Positions 9,986 to 19,759 of a stretch of 64,000 nucleotides of DNA are shown here, one piece after another. Position numbers and translations under genes: made by a program. The notes below the pieces were generated by a model. That model saw nothing but the letters and a program-made list of their open reading frames with translations. It made no database searches and was not told where the DNA came from. This DNA comes from Symsagittifera roscoffensis. Lineage: Eukaryota > Xenacoelomorpha > Acoela > Convolutidae. Numbering within the stretch: position 1 is the first letter of the stretch; each line of letters begins with the position of its first letter. The stretch is from the NCBI RefSeq assembly GCF_963678635.1, contig NC_087062.1:13002670-13066669 (forward strand), read 5' to 3'.

Positions 9986-10750
9986 AAATCGTTACAGTGT
10001 CATCGAACAGAATTTATAAAATACACGTAATCACTTTTATCCACGTCACATCGACTCACTGCAGAATACAATTGGCATCATACTATATCACTATAGCCTT
10101 CAAATTCTTTCATTAATCTGCACATTGAGGATATGACCTAAGATAAAACATATTTTCTGACTTCCAGTGTCAATGTCCCGATTAAAACTTTTCCTCTTTG
10201 ATTTAAAAGGTGTTGGCTTGCAGGACAGTCCTGCCAACCAACAAGCTAAAATTATCCTACTACGCTTTTCCCTTCGGAAATCTTGCTTGTTCATTGTCCT
10301 GAATATTAAAACTAAGAAACTTTGTGGTTAGAAAGAACAATGAAAAAATCTCCCTCTTCGAGAGATTACTCAAGCCTTCCATATCACCACAAAGTGATCA
10401 GTTCTCCTAGCTGAGTAAAAACAATCATGCAGGCTTGAATATTTGAATATACTCTCCTCTTAAGCCTTTCTAAATAAATAATAAGTGTCTCTAAAGCCAC
10501 TTCAACTAAAATCAAAATGCAAATTTATAAATGCAACAATTTCAAAACTCAACTAAATGTTTCAGTTTTCAATTACAACTTGGTTGCTTGGTTTCTCACT
10601 TGAGTTTTTCACACACATAAAACAATTCTGAGTTTTAACTTTTCTTCATTACTCCTTTGTTTTCTTCTTTTTTTTCGTCGTTTAGAAGTTCTAAAACTTC
10701 TAAATTCTTCTAATTTCGTTTCTTTTTTCATCTTGTCTTTCGGTCATTCG
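9986..10750 (-). other. Element B 3' untranslated region
   Basis: AT-rich sequence between the stop of the giant ORF and the PPT-like site, with no credible gene. It includes an inverted repeat at 10,212-10,242 with 15-base arms (13 of 15 paired) around a single base. Confidence 0.55.
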
Positions 10751-12799
10751 TCAATGTTCCATTTCTCCCTCCTGTGATACTGACTCCGCACTTTCGGTTT
10801 CCGTGTCTTGTAGTACATCGTTGGCTATACTGACGCTGTTGGAAGCCGTCCTCCAACACTTCTGCTCTTCTACCCTCTGTTTACAGCAAGGTAGGGGATC
10901 CACGTTGGATTCTCTATTCCTGCAGAAGCTGTTGTGGAGACACAACGTCACGTTTCTCTCCAAATCTTCTTTCAGCATCTCTGCCTTCTCATTTCCACTA
11001 CGCTCACTCGTCCTGGAAATTCTTTTCACAGCGGTGGTCACTGCATTCCGATGAGTCACGAGAGCTCGCTTGAAAGCTACTGCCCCAATGTCCAGCTGAT
11101 ACTCACTGTACACTCTGCCATGCTTCGACATATGCTTTTTCGCATACTCGTACAACCATGCAGTCATGTTAGCTCTGAACCATGGCATCAATCGTTTTCT
11201 TGCCCATATCTTCTTCACTTCCATCGGAATGTTTAGAACTTTGCACATTGTCTCAAAAAGATCTAAGTCTTTTAGACAATCTAATTTCCGCAATTGTTCT
11301 CTCGTCGGCGCCTCCTGTCTATTATTCCCTCTCACATGAGCTTCCAGCCATCGTATCGCCATCATAACTCCCACTATCACTATCGTTACGGGCTGTGATG
11401 AATCTGGTAAACCCATGGAGAGCAGCTCTCCAGAGTCCCAGATCGACATCAGATTACTACGCTTGGGATACCACCAGGTCTGCAGCAAGCAGTGGCAAGG
11501 AAACTCGTCATGTGTCAACATGATGCTCCTCCAATTACGTTTTTCCGAAGCTTCCAGCAATGGGTCCACTTCCATCATCATTCGGTGGACTTCATCATTC
11601 TCATCTACTGCATTGTAATCTGTGACAGTTGATCCTCTCTGTTTCTGTTTTTCAAAGTCACTGAAGTTCCCGCTCACATATCCCATGAACTTCTTTCCTA
11701 GTATTGACTCCAACTCTTCTTTGGTTCTCTCTGGAACTGCTGAGAACATCTTACATAGTAACTCGTAAGACTTTTCAGACATTCTCGCCAATCTCACACA
11801 CTTCGGCACTGAGAAGGCTTGATCCACAATCGTTCTTGTACTCTTCACGTCCACAGCTACGAAATGTACAGGATATCTGCTCTTGCACATTGGAGCCAAC
11901 GTTGAACCCACCAAATATCGTGCTCCTGATGATCTACAATAAGTTTCGCTGTGTCTGATGTTCATTTCTGTCTCGATTGCTTCCCTCCATTTTCCTATGT
12001 ATTTCTGCTCAGTCTGCAGAACTCCTGGAAATACTTCTACGCTGATGGCTGTGACCATCTCATGTTTCTGTTCTAGATTCAATAGTGACTCTAAAGAACC
12101 AAACATGCTGTAGAATCCTAGTGCAGTCACTAGATTCACATCGGTTCCTCCATGACAATCTGCTATCAGTTCCGTTTCCGTTCTTGCTTTCATCACTAGG
12201 TTTCCAAACAATACTGTCAATTGCTTGTGTTGTTTCTCCAGAGTTTTCACACAGTCTAGACCTCCACAAACGTGACCCTCCAGTCCACAGACTTCCGCCA
12301 GACAGCTACCAGGTTTGACCCAGTCTTCTGGTCCCCAGCCAGGCAACTCCACTTTATCTTCTCCGTTGCTCTTAGAGGCTGTTATCATCACATTATATAT
12401 GATGTTGAGGTCACGCAGGTTACAGTCTGCATTCAGTTCCCTCTGTATGTCTTGTGTCGCCCGTAATATTGAGTCAGCGTTGGGACTAGGACACCATGAT
12501 GGCCTCATCAATTCCCACACTGTCATCAAGCTCGTTCTCAGTAATTCATCTGAGAATCCCAACCCAAACTCCACTCTTTTGTCGGATTTTGGTACTGAAG
12601 GTGCAGTCACCTCTTCTTCCAAGACCAGTCCCAATTTGGCCTGTGGATTTTTAACGCTGTTGATCGTTACAATTCTGGACGTCCAGAATCTTAGTAACAC
12701 CGCCTGCTCATAATCAAAGAAGCAATCGCGTATGTCTTCACTCAGGAAATCCGCCTGCTCATAATCAAAGAAGCAATCGCGTATGTCTTCACTCAGCAA
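10751..12799 (-). CDS. Element B giant ORF, C-terminal segment (unknown function)
   Basis: 682 residues ending at the natural-looking 3' end of the giant ORF. I do not recognise the family. It has no signal peptide. A hydrophobic stretch (VTIVIVGVMMAI) lies in the middle, and several Cys residues near the C-terminus. The first 35 residues contain an in-frame 17-residue duplication (LSEDIRDC unit), and a third partial copy of the underlying 51-base repeat lies just upstream (12,796-12,815). The same reading frame continues upstream across that repeat into the 12,812-13,090 segment, so the start given here is not a real one. C does not reach this region within the window, so it has no second copy for comparison. 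Confidence 0.6.
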   Translation of the reverse strand: MLSEDIRDCFFDYEQADFLSEDIRDCFFDYEQAVLLRFWTSRIVTINSVKNPQAKLGLVLEEEVTAPSVPKSDKRVEFGLGFSDELLRTSLMTVWELMRPSWCPSPNADSILRATQDIQRELNADCNLRDLNIIYNVMITASKSNGEDKVELPGWGPEDWVKPGSCLAEVCGLEGHVCGGLDCVKTLEKQHKQLTVLFGNLVMKARTETELIADCHGGTDVNLVTALGFYSMFGSLESLLNLEQKHEMVTAISVEVFPGVLQTEQKYIGKWREAIETEMNIRHSETYCRSSGARYLVGSTLAPMCKSRYPVHFVAVDVKSTRTIVDQAFSVPKCVRLARMSEKSYELLCKMFSAVPERTKEELESILGKKFMGYVSGNFSDFEKQKQRGSTVTDYNAVDENDEVHRMMMEVDPLLEASEKRNWRSIMLTHDEFPCHCLLQTWWYPKRSNLMSIWDSGELLSMGLPDSSQPVTIVIVGVMMAIRWLEAHVRGNNRQEAPTREQLRKLDCLKDLDLFETMCKVLNIPMEVKKIWARKRLMPWFRANMTAWLYEYAKKHMSKHGRVYSEYQLDIGAVAFKRALVTHRNAVTTAVKRISRTSERSGNEKAEMLKEDLERNVTLCLHNSFCRNRESNVDPLPCCKQRVEEQKCWRTASNSVSIANDVLQDTETESAESVSQEGEMEH

Positions 12800-12815
12800 T
12801 CGCGTATGTCTTCAC
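12700..12815. repeat. 51-bp tandem duplication inside the giant ORF
   Basis: CGCCTGCTCATAATC units start at 12,701 and 12,752 (period 51, a multiple of three), followed by a third partial unit, GCAATCGCGTATGTCTTCAC, at 12,796-12,815. Only the partial copy disturbs the frame. The near identity of the units suggests a recent event. Confidence 0.95.
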
Positions 12816-13090
12816 AAAGGATTGTACGCTATCCCTATGATTCCGGATACGTAGCTATATGTTTTCTTCTTGATCGGTCCACAGTATTCACTGGATTTCG
12901 GCAATGCTCCCATAGATTCTTTAGTGAGTCTCAGCTCCTTGTTTGAGAATCTCCTGATTTCGTCTATTTTTTTCATGGGTTCCAATTCCTCAGGTTCTTT
13001 CATGTTCACCCTCATCGGTTTACTTTGCTGCATATCCAGCAGTGCTAGTAAGAATAAGGCTTTCGTTCGCTCATCGCCTTCCCTCAACAT
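12812..13090 (-). CDS. Element B giant ORF fragment (unknown function)
   Basis: 92 residues in the same frame as the 10,751-12,799 segment and separated from it by the duplicated 51-base repeat. Reading upstream in this frame gives plausible protein to about 13,240, where it joins the 13,210-14,961 segment through a frameshift. No family is recognised. It is charged, with a KxxE-rich middle. Confidence 0.5.
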   Translation of the reverse strand: MLREGDERTKALFLLALLDMQQSKPMRVNMKEPEELEPMKKIDEIRRFSNKELRLTKESMGALPKSSEYCGPIKKKTYSYVSGIIGIAYNPL

Positions 13091-13209
13091 TTTAACACAA
13101 GTGTTTAATGCAGGTACTGAAATCTGCTCTATCAGGAATCGAATGAAACAGAGAGCGTCTCTCCGCTTCGCACACGCTACTGATGCTCCCTCCTGGACTA
13201 TCAGATCCT

Positions 13210-14961
13210 TCAGATTCGATATAAGGAAAACCTATTCTTCTTTTGATCTCTTTCTTCTGAATCATATTCTTCGCGAGTCAGTCCCATCATGCACCAGGCG
13301 AACCTGAGTTGTAACTCTGTTCTTACGTAAGGTACTGCCACGAGAGCATGTATTCTTGGCGTAGTCCTCATTTCTTCTTCGAAATACCTCAATACTACTG
13401 CTTTCCATGGAAGGCTCACTAACTGCTCGATCGTTTCAGCCTGTACGTCAGACGACGCCAAAGTCCCGTACGCCTTCTGCTTGAGAGTGGTGCCTTGCAA
13501 CATCGTTTCCAGATAACACTCCATGGCTTTTTCGTCTTCCAGGGCCATTACATACCCTCTAGCCGAGTTTCGGTATTCCAACATCTCCATGTATCCACCG
13601 GTGGGTTCATCTATCGACACTGTCTCCGACACTGTTAGTCGGTTGTATTCAACTGGTGTTAGTTGTCCTGCAACACTTCCCTTTCCATGATTCATGGGAG
13701 ATGGCTTGAAGTCTCTCATTTTGCTCTCTCTACATTGGCTGAGTATTTCCATTTCTAAGGTTGCTCCAGTCAGAGTGCGGTCACTCCTTTTGGATTTATA
13801 ACCGGTTGACTTTATCCCCGCCATGAGAATGGGTGGCACCATCGCTATATCGGTTAATATTCTGTCTGTGCCAGACAATTGATAATCACCTTGCCCCAAA
13901 TCCATGACCTCCTCGACTCGTTTCCTTTTCGCTGAGTTACCAGCTTTCATCGATATTTCTGAATCCACTTTCGTCTTTCCAATTCTCCTCGGCATCACTC
14001 TGCTGCCTAACTTCATTTTCATCGCATTGATTTTATCAATCACCATTTTTGATCGCATCGTCCCCCTCCTGGTTCTTGACAGGTACACCACCTCTCCTTC
14101 ATCGTCCTGCGGTGTCATCTTGATGGAAGAATTCGCTTCACTCTCATCAGTGGCTGAGTCGATCAATAACTCACTCAGTCTCCCTTCACACTCATCAAGC
14201 TTGTCAAGTATTTCTCTCATCAAGGGTTGATTGAGACCTGTTTTGAGGATGAACTGGGTCCCATAGCTCTGAATCACGGTCCAAACTTCTTCCATAAACG
14301 CCACTCTGTCCAGCTTACATCCCGTCCTACTCTCGTGGTCTCGGTGATGTACTTCCCATTGCTCTTCGGGCAGCGTTCCCAAGAAAGGTACTCTGGCTGA
14401 GGCCTCTATTCTTCTCCTCCGAGGTGATTCCATGAGGATTCTCTGGTCGTTATTTCTTGAATTGCCAGGAGAGCTGCTCTCCGGCAAATTCCGTTTCATT
14501 TCCATAAAGGCTGACGGAGGCTCCAGTGTCGAGATGCCTTCATCCGCTGGCTCAGTGGTTTCCAACGTATCTGCATTGTTCTCAAGATCCCTGAAGATAT
14601 TGAAATCCAGGCTGGATGTTCCTCCTGTCGATGCCCTGTCGTCTTCCCCACCAGCTTGATCTTGTTGCATGGGTTCTTCGGTTTGACGACTTCCACCATG
14701 TCCGTCATTTCTTTCTGACCTATCTTTGTTCGGGCTCAATGGTCCTTGTTCGTCATTGTCGGCTTCTTCCTGGAATTTCGGTATGAGTAGTGTACCAGCC
14801 GATTTATCTTCCTCTTCTCCATGGACCATTTTGATTTCTTCACAGCCGAAGGGTGCTAGGAAGGTTCTCGTCTGTAGTACTCCTCCCACTATCATCTCCT
14901 GTTTTACGCTAGTCAGGATTAATGAGGCTTCAGGCAATTCTGTCCTGCCTCTCATTCTCAT
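13210..14961 (-). CDS. Element B giant ORF, middle segment (unknown function)
   Basis: 583 residues, acidic and low-complexity over the first 170 or so, then more globular. No family is recognised. Upstream, the same frame continues without interruption through codons 15,030-14,962 to the preceding segment except for one TGA (15,031-15,033), so this was one polypeptide. Downstream it ends at 13,210 and the protein continues in another frame from about 13,240, so one indel is present. It is therefore a decayed piece of the roughly 3,000-codon ORF and not an independent gene. Confidence 0.6.
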   Translation of the reverse strand: MRMRGRTELPEASLILTSVKQEMIVGGVLQTRTFLAPFGCEEIKMVHGEEEDKSAGTLLIPKFQEEADNDEQGPLSPNKDRSERNDGHGGSRQTEEPMQQDQAGGEDDRASTGGTSSLDFNIFRDLENNADTLETTEPADEGISTLEPPSAFMEMKRNLPESSSPGNSRNNDQRILMESPRRRRIEASARVPFLGTLPEEQWEVHHRDHESRTGCKLDRVAFMEEVWTVIQSYGTQFILKTGLNQPLMREILDKLDECEGRLSELLIDSATDESEANSSIKMTPQDDEGEVVYLSRTRRGTMRSKMVIDKINAMKMKLGSRVMPRRIGKTKVDSEISMKAGNSAKRKRVEEVMDLGQGDYQLSGTDRILTDIAMVPPILMAGIKSTGYKSKRSDRTLTGATLEMEILSQCRESKMRDFKPSPMNHGKGSVAGQLTPVEYNRLTVSETVSIDEPTGGYMEMLEYRNSARGYVMALEDEKAMECYLETMLQGTTLKQKAYGTLASSDVQAETIEQLVSLPWKAVVLRYFEEEMRTTPRIHALVAVPYVRTELQLRFAWCMMGLTREEYDSEERDQKKNRFSLYRI

Positions 14962-15030
14962 CGGAGCTAAAACTAGTCCCTTCCATTCTTCATCAAATCT
15001 TCCAGGCTTGGGAGTAGCGGCGTTGCTTAT

Positions 15031-16722
15031 TCACCTTCTCGTCGCTTGATCCGTGTATGCAAATCGTGTGTACTGTAACACGGCGGCATTTCTCCCCACG
15101 AAGTATGGATCCATCGTTCCCGAGAAATTCCCTACTCTCCTTTCATTGGTTTCGAATGCTCTCAACCTAGGAGTTTGTACCACGGAGACTGCTCCGAGCA
15201 ACATCCTTCTTATTAGAGGGAATTCAGGGATTGCCTCCGGTAGCTTCTTGTAATCACCCCAGTCCTTCGTCTCTTCTCTCACTTTGTGATATGCTGCAGT
15301 GAGACGAGGCACTCTGGTTATTTCACCATTCGTTTTGTCATAGGATCTCAGATTCCAAAGCTTTGGAAACACCTCGATGTGTCCTCTTTCTACTTCTCCC
15401 ATGCGGTCACGGAAGTGATCGTCAAAATTGATGACTGTCATCTCTGGCTCCGATATCTTCGCAAATAACAGATCTTCACTCATGAGCTCCCGCAATGTGT
15501 GCTGCTCACACCAGTTCAGTGTACTACCGTCTACTGCCGATATGAGGTTCAGGTGCAGCACCGACCTCCTATATGCTTCCACTTTAACGTCAGGGAACGC
15601 AACCGTGACTGCTGGTCCATAGATCACTGTCACGAACTCCGTGACTCCTCTGATCAGCGCCAAGGGATCGGTTCTCATAGCCAAGCTCAGATCCGTTAAT
15701 AGCGGCATGCCTCCAACATGTCGTCTACCATCTTCCTCTCTTTCCATCGTCTCGTCTTCTCCCGTTCCAAAGCGATTTTGCTGCAAGAGATATTGGATAA
15801 GAGTGTGTCTCAGGTCTCTTATTTTGTTCCACGAGTCCGTGGATTTCTTCATGTCCAAGTTCCTCACTCTCTCTTTCATCTGCTCTGGACAACGTGCCAG
15901 TTTCATTAGTCCTCCCAAGTTTCCGTGGGTAATTGCGATCAATGTCAGAAGTCCATCTAGCCGCAGGTTCTGTATTCCATCGGTGAGCAGTATCGCCGGT
16001 CCTTTCACGAAACTCTCCGCTCCGAATGTCACGAACAAGGCTATTAGTTCAACTATCGATACTCTCACTACTGCTTGGAGGAATTCCTTTATCAAATAGT
16101 GCGAGACTTTCGGGTAAACTTTTGCCAAGAAAGACGCGGTCCATCCGGCTCCCAACCCTTCTAGCATGCTGTCTGTCCTTTCAAAGCCCTCCTGTCCTTT
16201 CACTTTCTGGGTCCAGAAGGTTTCCAGAGTAATCTGACACATTCTGTTTACAAACTCAGCGGTCTTTTCTCCGGCATTTTCCGCCAGGTTCACCTCCTTC
16301 AACAAGTAGGCATGTATCTTCGTGATCATTACGGGGCCTTGCTGAAAAGCATCTGCACCCAATGCCGCTACTCTAGGGTTCAGGTGTAGCCACTGGTTGG
16401 CTTCCGGCTTGGTTCTCAGAACCATCGCCTCCAGATGAGCTCTCGTCTCTAGTGAATTTTTTCTTCTTGTATCTTCACTTGCCACTTCCATTGCTCGGAA
16501 CCATAAGTCATTGGACATTGCCGTGATCACTCGATGGTCGTTGTCTATTCCCGGTTTCATTTTGAGTTGTCGACTGAAATTGGACAGTTCCAACCCCAGC
16601 ACTTCGTCCAACACTAACATGTGTAGCGCGTGGTGCTTGAATCCTCTCATCGCGTTTGAGATATCTGACCATACTGCAGGCAGTTCAGCCTTAAGTGGCC
16701 TCAGGTTCTCCATTTCTATCAT
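15031..16722 (-). CDS. Element B giant ORF, segment after the second SGNH-like region
   Basis: 563 residues of mixed helical character with no recognised family. Its first 50 or so residues (containing ELPAVWSDISNA) match the plus-strand C copy at about 63,905-64,000 (ELPAVWADISNA), where they follow directly on the preceding domain. So the ATG at 16,722, which overlaps the previous stop by 4 bases, is a frameshift artefact and not a true start. Two hydrophobic stretches (VELIALFVTFGA and AVTVAFPDV) are too weak to call membrane segments. It ends in a single TGA, after which the frame stays open. Confidence 0.6.
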   Translation of the reverse strand: MIEMENLRPLKAELPAVWSDISNAMRGFKHHALHMLVLDEVLGLELSNFSRQLKMKPGIDNDHRVITAMSNDLWFRAMEVASEDTRRKNSLETRAHLEAMVLRTKPEANQWLHLNPRVAALGADAFQQGPVMITKIHAYLLKEVNLAENAGEKTAEFVNRMCQITLETFWTQKVKGQEGFERTDSMLEGLGAGWTASFLAKVYPKVSHYLIKEFLQAVVRVSIVELIALFVTFGAESFVKGPAILLTDGIQNLRLDGLLTLIAITHGNLGGLMKLARCPEQMKERVRNLDMKKSTDSWNKIRDLRHTLIQYLLQQNRFGTGEDETMEREEDGRRHVGGMPLLTDLSLAMRTDPLALIRGVTEFVTVIYGPAVTVAFPDVKVEAYRRSVLHLNLISAVDGSTLNWCEQHTLRELMSEDLLFAKISEPEMTVINFDDHFRDRMGEVERGHIEVFPKLWNLRSYDKTNGEITRVPRLTAAYHKVREETKDWGDYKKLPEAIPEFPLIRRMLLGAVSVVQTPRLRAFETNERRVGNFSGTMDPYFVGRNAAVLQYTRFAYTDQATRR

Positions 16723-17642
16723 GCGATTCGGGCCGATATGATCACATCATATTTTCCTTCCGAAAGTAAGGCTACCATTGCATACACAAATTTCAGTCCA
16801 TCCGGGAGATGTGCATATCCCGGAGACAACGCAAATACTACTCTCAACGCCACTTTATTGAATGACCCTTCCTTCGTCGCATCCACCACTTCACCCATCG
16901 ACTCCAGGATGTCTTTTATCGCTGGCCATGCTGCGTTTTCTGCTGTTGCAGGATCTCTGAGCCTGCTCAGAAAACCTCTACTGTGTAGATGGTCATTGAT
17001 GCCAGCAAACACAATCGTAATTGGGTTCATTTCTGTCTGCCTTTGTACCCCTATAGCCAAAGATACTGATTGCAATAGGTCTAGGTCAACCGCGGCCAAC
17101 ATTATGACGTCCGGCCAAAACAAAGGCTTGGAGGTGTACACGAACTCTGAATTCGCTACTACCATAATCTTGGCCTTCCTCATCTCTGCTTTGTCGTAGG
17201 CGGCGAAGATGGTCTCATCTTTCTTTATCGCTGTCAATCCGCCATATCTCTGGGCATCACCATCTTGGTTCACTAGTTTTGGGTACGCTCTCTCCTTCAC
17301 ATGACCAGATGGTGTCGTCAGCTGCCTGAATATCTTCACGTGTTGTCCAATCGGCGCTCTCGTCGTCAGGAATCTTCCTGGTCTCTCTTCACGATTCCCT
17401 TCATCATGATTCAATCTCACATCTTGCAACGGTCTCGCATTCACTGGTTCCATCGTGTTGTTAGAGGGCAGTCCCTCCAAATCAGCAAATCTCAAGGCCA
17501 TCGTGGAGCTGAAATTTATGCTAGCGGCTATCAACCAGTCTACGCCGGTTATTGAGTACAATCTGTTTACGGATAGCGTCGCTCCATTCAGCATCCTCCT
17601 CGCATCTTCGATGAAGCTTACTCTCTGGAGATCCAGCTTCAT
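16719..17642 (-). CDS. Element B giant ORF, possible second, degenerate SGNH-like domain
   Basis: 307 residues homologous to C at 62,050-63,603. The order of features resembles an SGNH hydrolase: a strand ending in ANSEF where a GDS would be, then PITIVFAGINDHL resembling the GxND block, then VVFALSPGY. The catalytic GDS is not conserved and no DxxH is evident, so if it is this fold it is probably inactive. The homology suggestion is mine, from pattern only. It is preceded in frame by a stop at 17,664-17,666 and continues after a frameshift into 15,031-16,722. Confidence 0.5.
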   Translation of the reverse strand: MKLDLQRVSFIEDARRMLNGATLSVNRLYSITGVDWLIAASINFSSTMALRFADLEGLPSNNTMEPVNARPLQDVRLNHDEGNREERPGRFLTTRAPIGQHVKIFRQLTTPSGHVKERAYPKLVNQDGDAQRYGGLTAIKKDETIFAAYDKAEMRKAKIMVVANSEFVYTSKPLFWPDVIMLAAVDLDLLQSVSLAIGVQRQTEMNPITIVFAGINDHLHSRGFLSRLRDPATAENAAWPAIKDILESMGEVVDATKEGSFNKVALRVVFALSPGYAHLPDGLKFVYAMVALLSEGKYDVIISARIA

Positions 17643-17663
17643 TAGTTCGTCTTTGTATATATG

Positions 17664-18065
17664 CTAGGGAGACGGTATGGATCTCGACCACAACAATGAG
17701 CCTCTGCTCGGTCTCTCCTCTCGACTGGTACTAGTCGTCTCCGATCTAGTGTCCGATCTAGATGTGCCTGCTGCCTCTTCGATTGGTTGGTTGACAGGTC
17801 CCATTCTTCTCCTAGGATGAATAGTCCTCCTCATCGGTGCTTCTCCCAACCGATCCTGCACGTCGGTTCTTCGACCTGGTTCGCTGGAGCTTTGTTGCCG
17901 GTAATTCGTGACGGCCGGGACCGTACCCAAGCGTGTTTCCAGGCTAGGAGGCACAAAGGTGGTAATCACCGCATCACTCACCGTTCCCTCTTCCTTCAGC
18001 ACTCCTGTGTCAAAGAGTTCTGCTTCCAGCTCATCCAACCGTTCTGGAAGACTCGATTCAACCAA
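17664..18065 (-). CDS. Element B giant ORF, proline/serine/arginine-rich linker
   Basis: 133 residues, rich in Pro, Ser, Arg and Thr, ending with GSLLWSRS. The C protein has the matching GSLLLWNRSDPSHW at about residues 680-700. It links the SGNH domain to the following domain. Its frame is one off the SGNH frame: the two overlap between 17,996 and 18,065, so one indel separates them. The stop at 17,664 falls where C reads through, so it is a mutation. Confidence 0.55.
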   Translation of the reverse strand: MVESSLPERLDELEAELFDTGVLKEEGTVSDAVITTFVPPSLETRLGTVPAVTNYRQQSSSEPGRRTDVQDRLGEAPMRRTIHPRRRMGPVNQPIEEAAGTSRSDTRSETTSTSREERPSRGSLLWSRSIPSP

Positions 18066-19759
18066 GCTTGTCCTTCGATACTGTCGAAGTGGATGCCATC
18101 CGTGGTCAGTTTGGCCTGATCCATGGCTCTCAACTCATGTTCAATGTCCATGAGGATCATTCTTCCGGCATTTCGATTTGCTAGGTTCCTCAAGATGTTG
18201 TTCCATCTTATGACTCCCTCGTTGTGCCTTCTTCCTGATGCTGTCAGGCTTCTCGCGTTCATTGGCACAGTGCAAACGGTCAGTACCGCGCAACTGAATT
18301 TCTGCCAGAGAGTAGTAAACAAACACACCATCATTGACTCCCACAGTGCTTCCTGCTCGTCTGAACCTCTGGAGATGTCATTCGTCCCAACTAAGATCAT
18401 CACATTGGGAATCTTCCCTGGATTCATCAGTTCCACCATCCGATATAATTGGGCTATCGTCGCACCTCCAAAGGCCATCACCGTGGTGACCCATGAGGTC
18501 CTCAAATTCGACAGCACTCTGACTAAGCTGTCTCCCAATATCAGATGAGATGTCCCGAGTGGTGGTTGCTGCAGGTTCACAGCCGGGCTCCAGGTGGCTC
18601 GATTGAAGCAGGCCCTCGGATCTGTCTCCGGAACTCCCGTGAAATTATACTTCAATTGATTATTCTTCTGCACGTCTATTATACGAGACACTTTCTTCGC
18701 TAGCATCTTTCGTACTTTCCTCTCTGGGATTCTCGAGCTCCCCATGAGTGGTGTCACGTTACTTATCCCTTGTCTGATCACGGTCTGGGAGAGTTGTACT
18801 CTGCCCGTATCGTCAATCGTTCCATAGGGTGCAGTCACCCCGGAACCTGTCGCATTCTTGTTAGCGACCAGTCGTCCAGCTGTCTCTATCAACTTCCTCA
18901 CTGTCTGTTCTACGACGGGATCACCCAAGGTGTCACTAGGATCCGGGATTGTTACTCGATTTGTCTCTGCTGGAAGCCGTGTCTCCGTTGTTTGACTCAT
19001 TTCTCGAGGCGTCAAGAGCTCCATAGGGGACTGCCCACGAGGAATATCCCTTGCAGTTATCACTTTCTCCACGGCCGTTGTCAATGCCACCTGCTCCGAT
19101 CGCTCTTTGTATTCCTGCCTTAAGCGCTCAATCTCTTGACCCTGCTTTTTGTTGCAGTCTTCAAACAACTTTCTCCACATGTCCCGATCTTCCTCCATCT
19201 GGAGCATGCTTTTGGTCATCTCGTCCAGCTCCTTCTTCGTACTTCTCAGCTGATCGTTCATCTCGTCCAGATTTTGTATGGTTTGGTTCGTCTGAACCTT
19301 CTGTGCTACTTTCGCCCTTTTTAATGGCACAGCTGCTCTCAGTGGTGAACCAGAAGAGGTCGCCTCGCTGTTCATCTCCCGATGCATTCTCGTCAGTCCA
19401 GGTTTAGGCTTAGAGGGCATTGGCATCTCACCTGGTTGGTAAGTCCTAGAACTTTCCAATCCAGGCTCATTCGCCAAGTCACTCCCTGAGAGAGCCCCGT
19501 TTCTCCACCTCATCACTCTCATGTTTGGGCGGTCTAGTACTCCTCTTTCTCCATAGGCTGCTATCAACAGGACTTCCGTGGGGCGGTCCCCACGGTTGTC
19601 GTGCCCCAAGATGTTGATCAGGGCGTCCAGCAACATGACCACCTCTGGGTCCTCCAGAGCGAAGTCTCGTTCGATCAGCCGACGATAGATCGCATCTACC
19701 ATCGGTCCCACATATGCCTCTGCCAGGTCCATCAATTCATCCAGGTTGAAGTTATCCAT
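17996..19759 (-). CDS. Element B giant ORF N-terminus with SGNH hydrolase domain
   Basis: 587 residues from the ATG at 19,759. Residues 1-70 are a helical domain shared with C, about 150-235 a coiled coil, and 400-580 an SGNH/GDSL esterase-type domain. All four signature blocks are present: GDS with Ser 411, a GGA block at about 430, GTND with Asn 460, and DGIH with Asp 554 and His 557. SGNH enzymes hydrolyse esters (lipids, acetyl groups). Esterase domains are known in ORF1 of some non-LTR elements (CR1 type), but I know of none at this position in Ty3/gypsy elements. The ORF lies 400 bases downstream of the macro-like ORF in both B and C. Confidence 0.85.
   Translation of the reverse strand: MDNFNLDELMDLAEAYVGPMVDAIYRRLIERDFALEDPEVVMLLDALINILGHDNRGDRPTEVLLIAAYGERGVLDRPNMRVMRWRNGALSGSDLANEPGLESSRTYQPGEMPMPSKPKPGLTRMHREMNSEATSSGSPLRAAVPLKRAKVAQKVQTNQTIQNLDEMNDQLRSTKKELDEMTKSMLQMEEDRDMWRKLFEDCNKKQGQEIERLRQEYKERSEQVALTTAVEKVITARDIPRGQSPMELLTPREMSQTTETRLPAETNRVTIPDPSDTLGDPVVEQTVRKLIETAGRLVANKNATGSGVTAPYGTIDDTGRVQLSQTVIRQGISNVTPLMGSSRIPERKVRKMLAKKVSRIIDVQKNNQLKYNFTGVPETDPRACFNRATWSPAVNLQQPPLGTSHLILGDSLVRVLSNLRTSWVTTVMAFGGATIAQLYRMVELMNPGKIPNVMILVGTNDISRGSDEQEALWESMMVCLFTTLWQKFSCAVLTVCTVPMNARSLTASGRRHNEGVIRWNNILRNLANRNAGRMILMDIEHELRAMDQAKLTTDGIHFDSIEGQAWLNRVFQNGWMSWKQNSLTQEC

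Noticed and set aside
12672-12689. Perfect 18-base palindrome ATTCTGGACGTCCAGAAT in the giant ORF
   Set aside because: Single occurrence inside coding sequence with no second copy for comparison. Likely chance.
10751-19759. The giant ORF as an env-like glycoprotein
   Set aside because: No signal peptide, no furin-like site and no clear terminal membrane anchor. The N-terminus is a helical and coiled-coil region leading into an SGNH domain.
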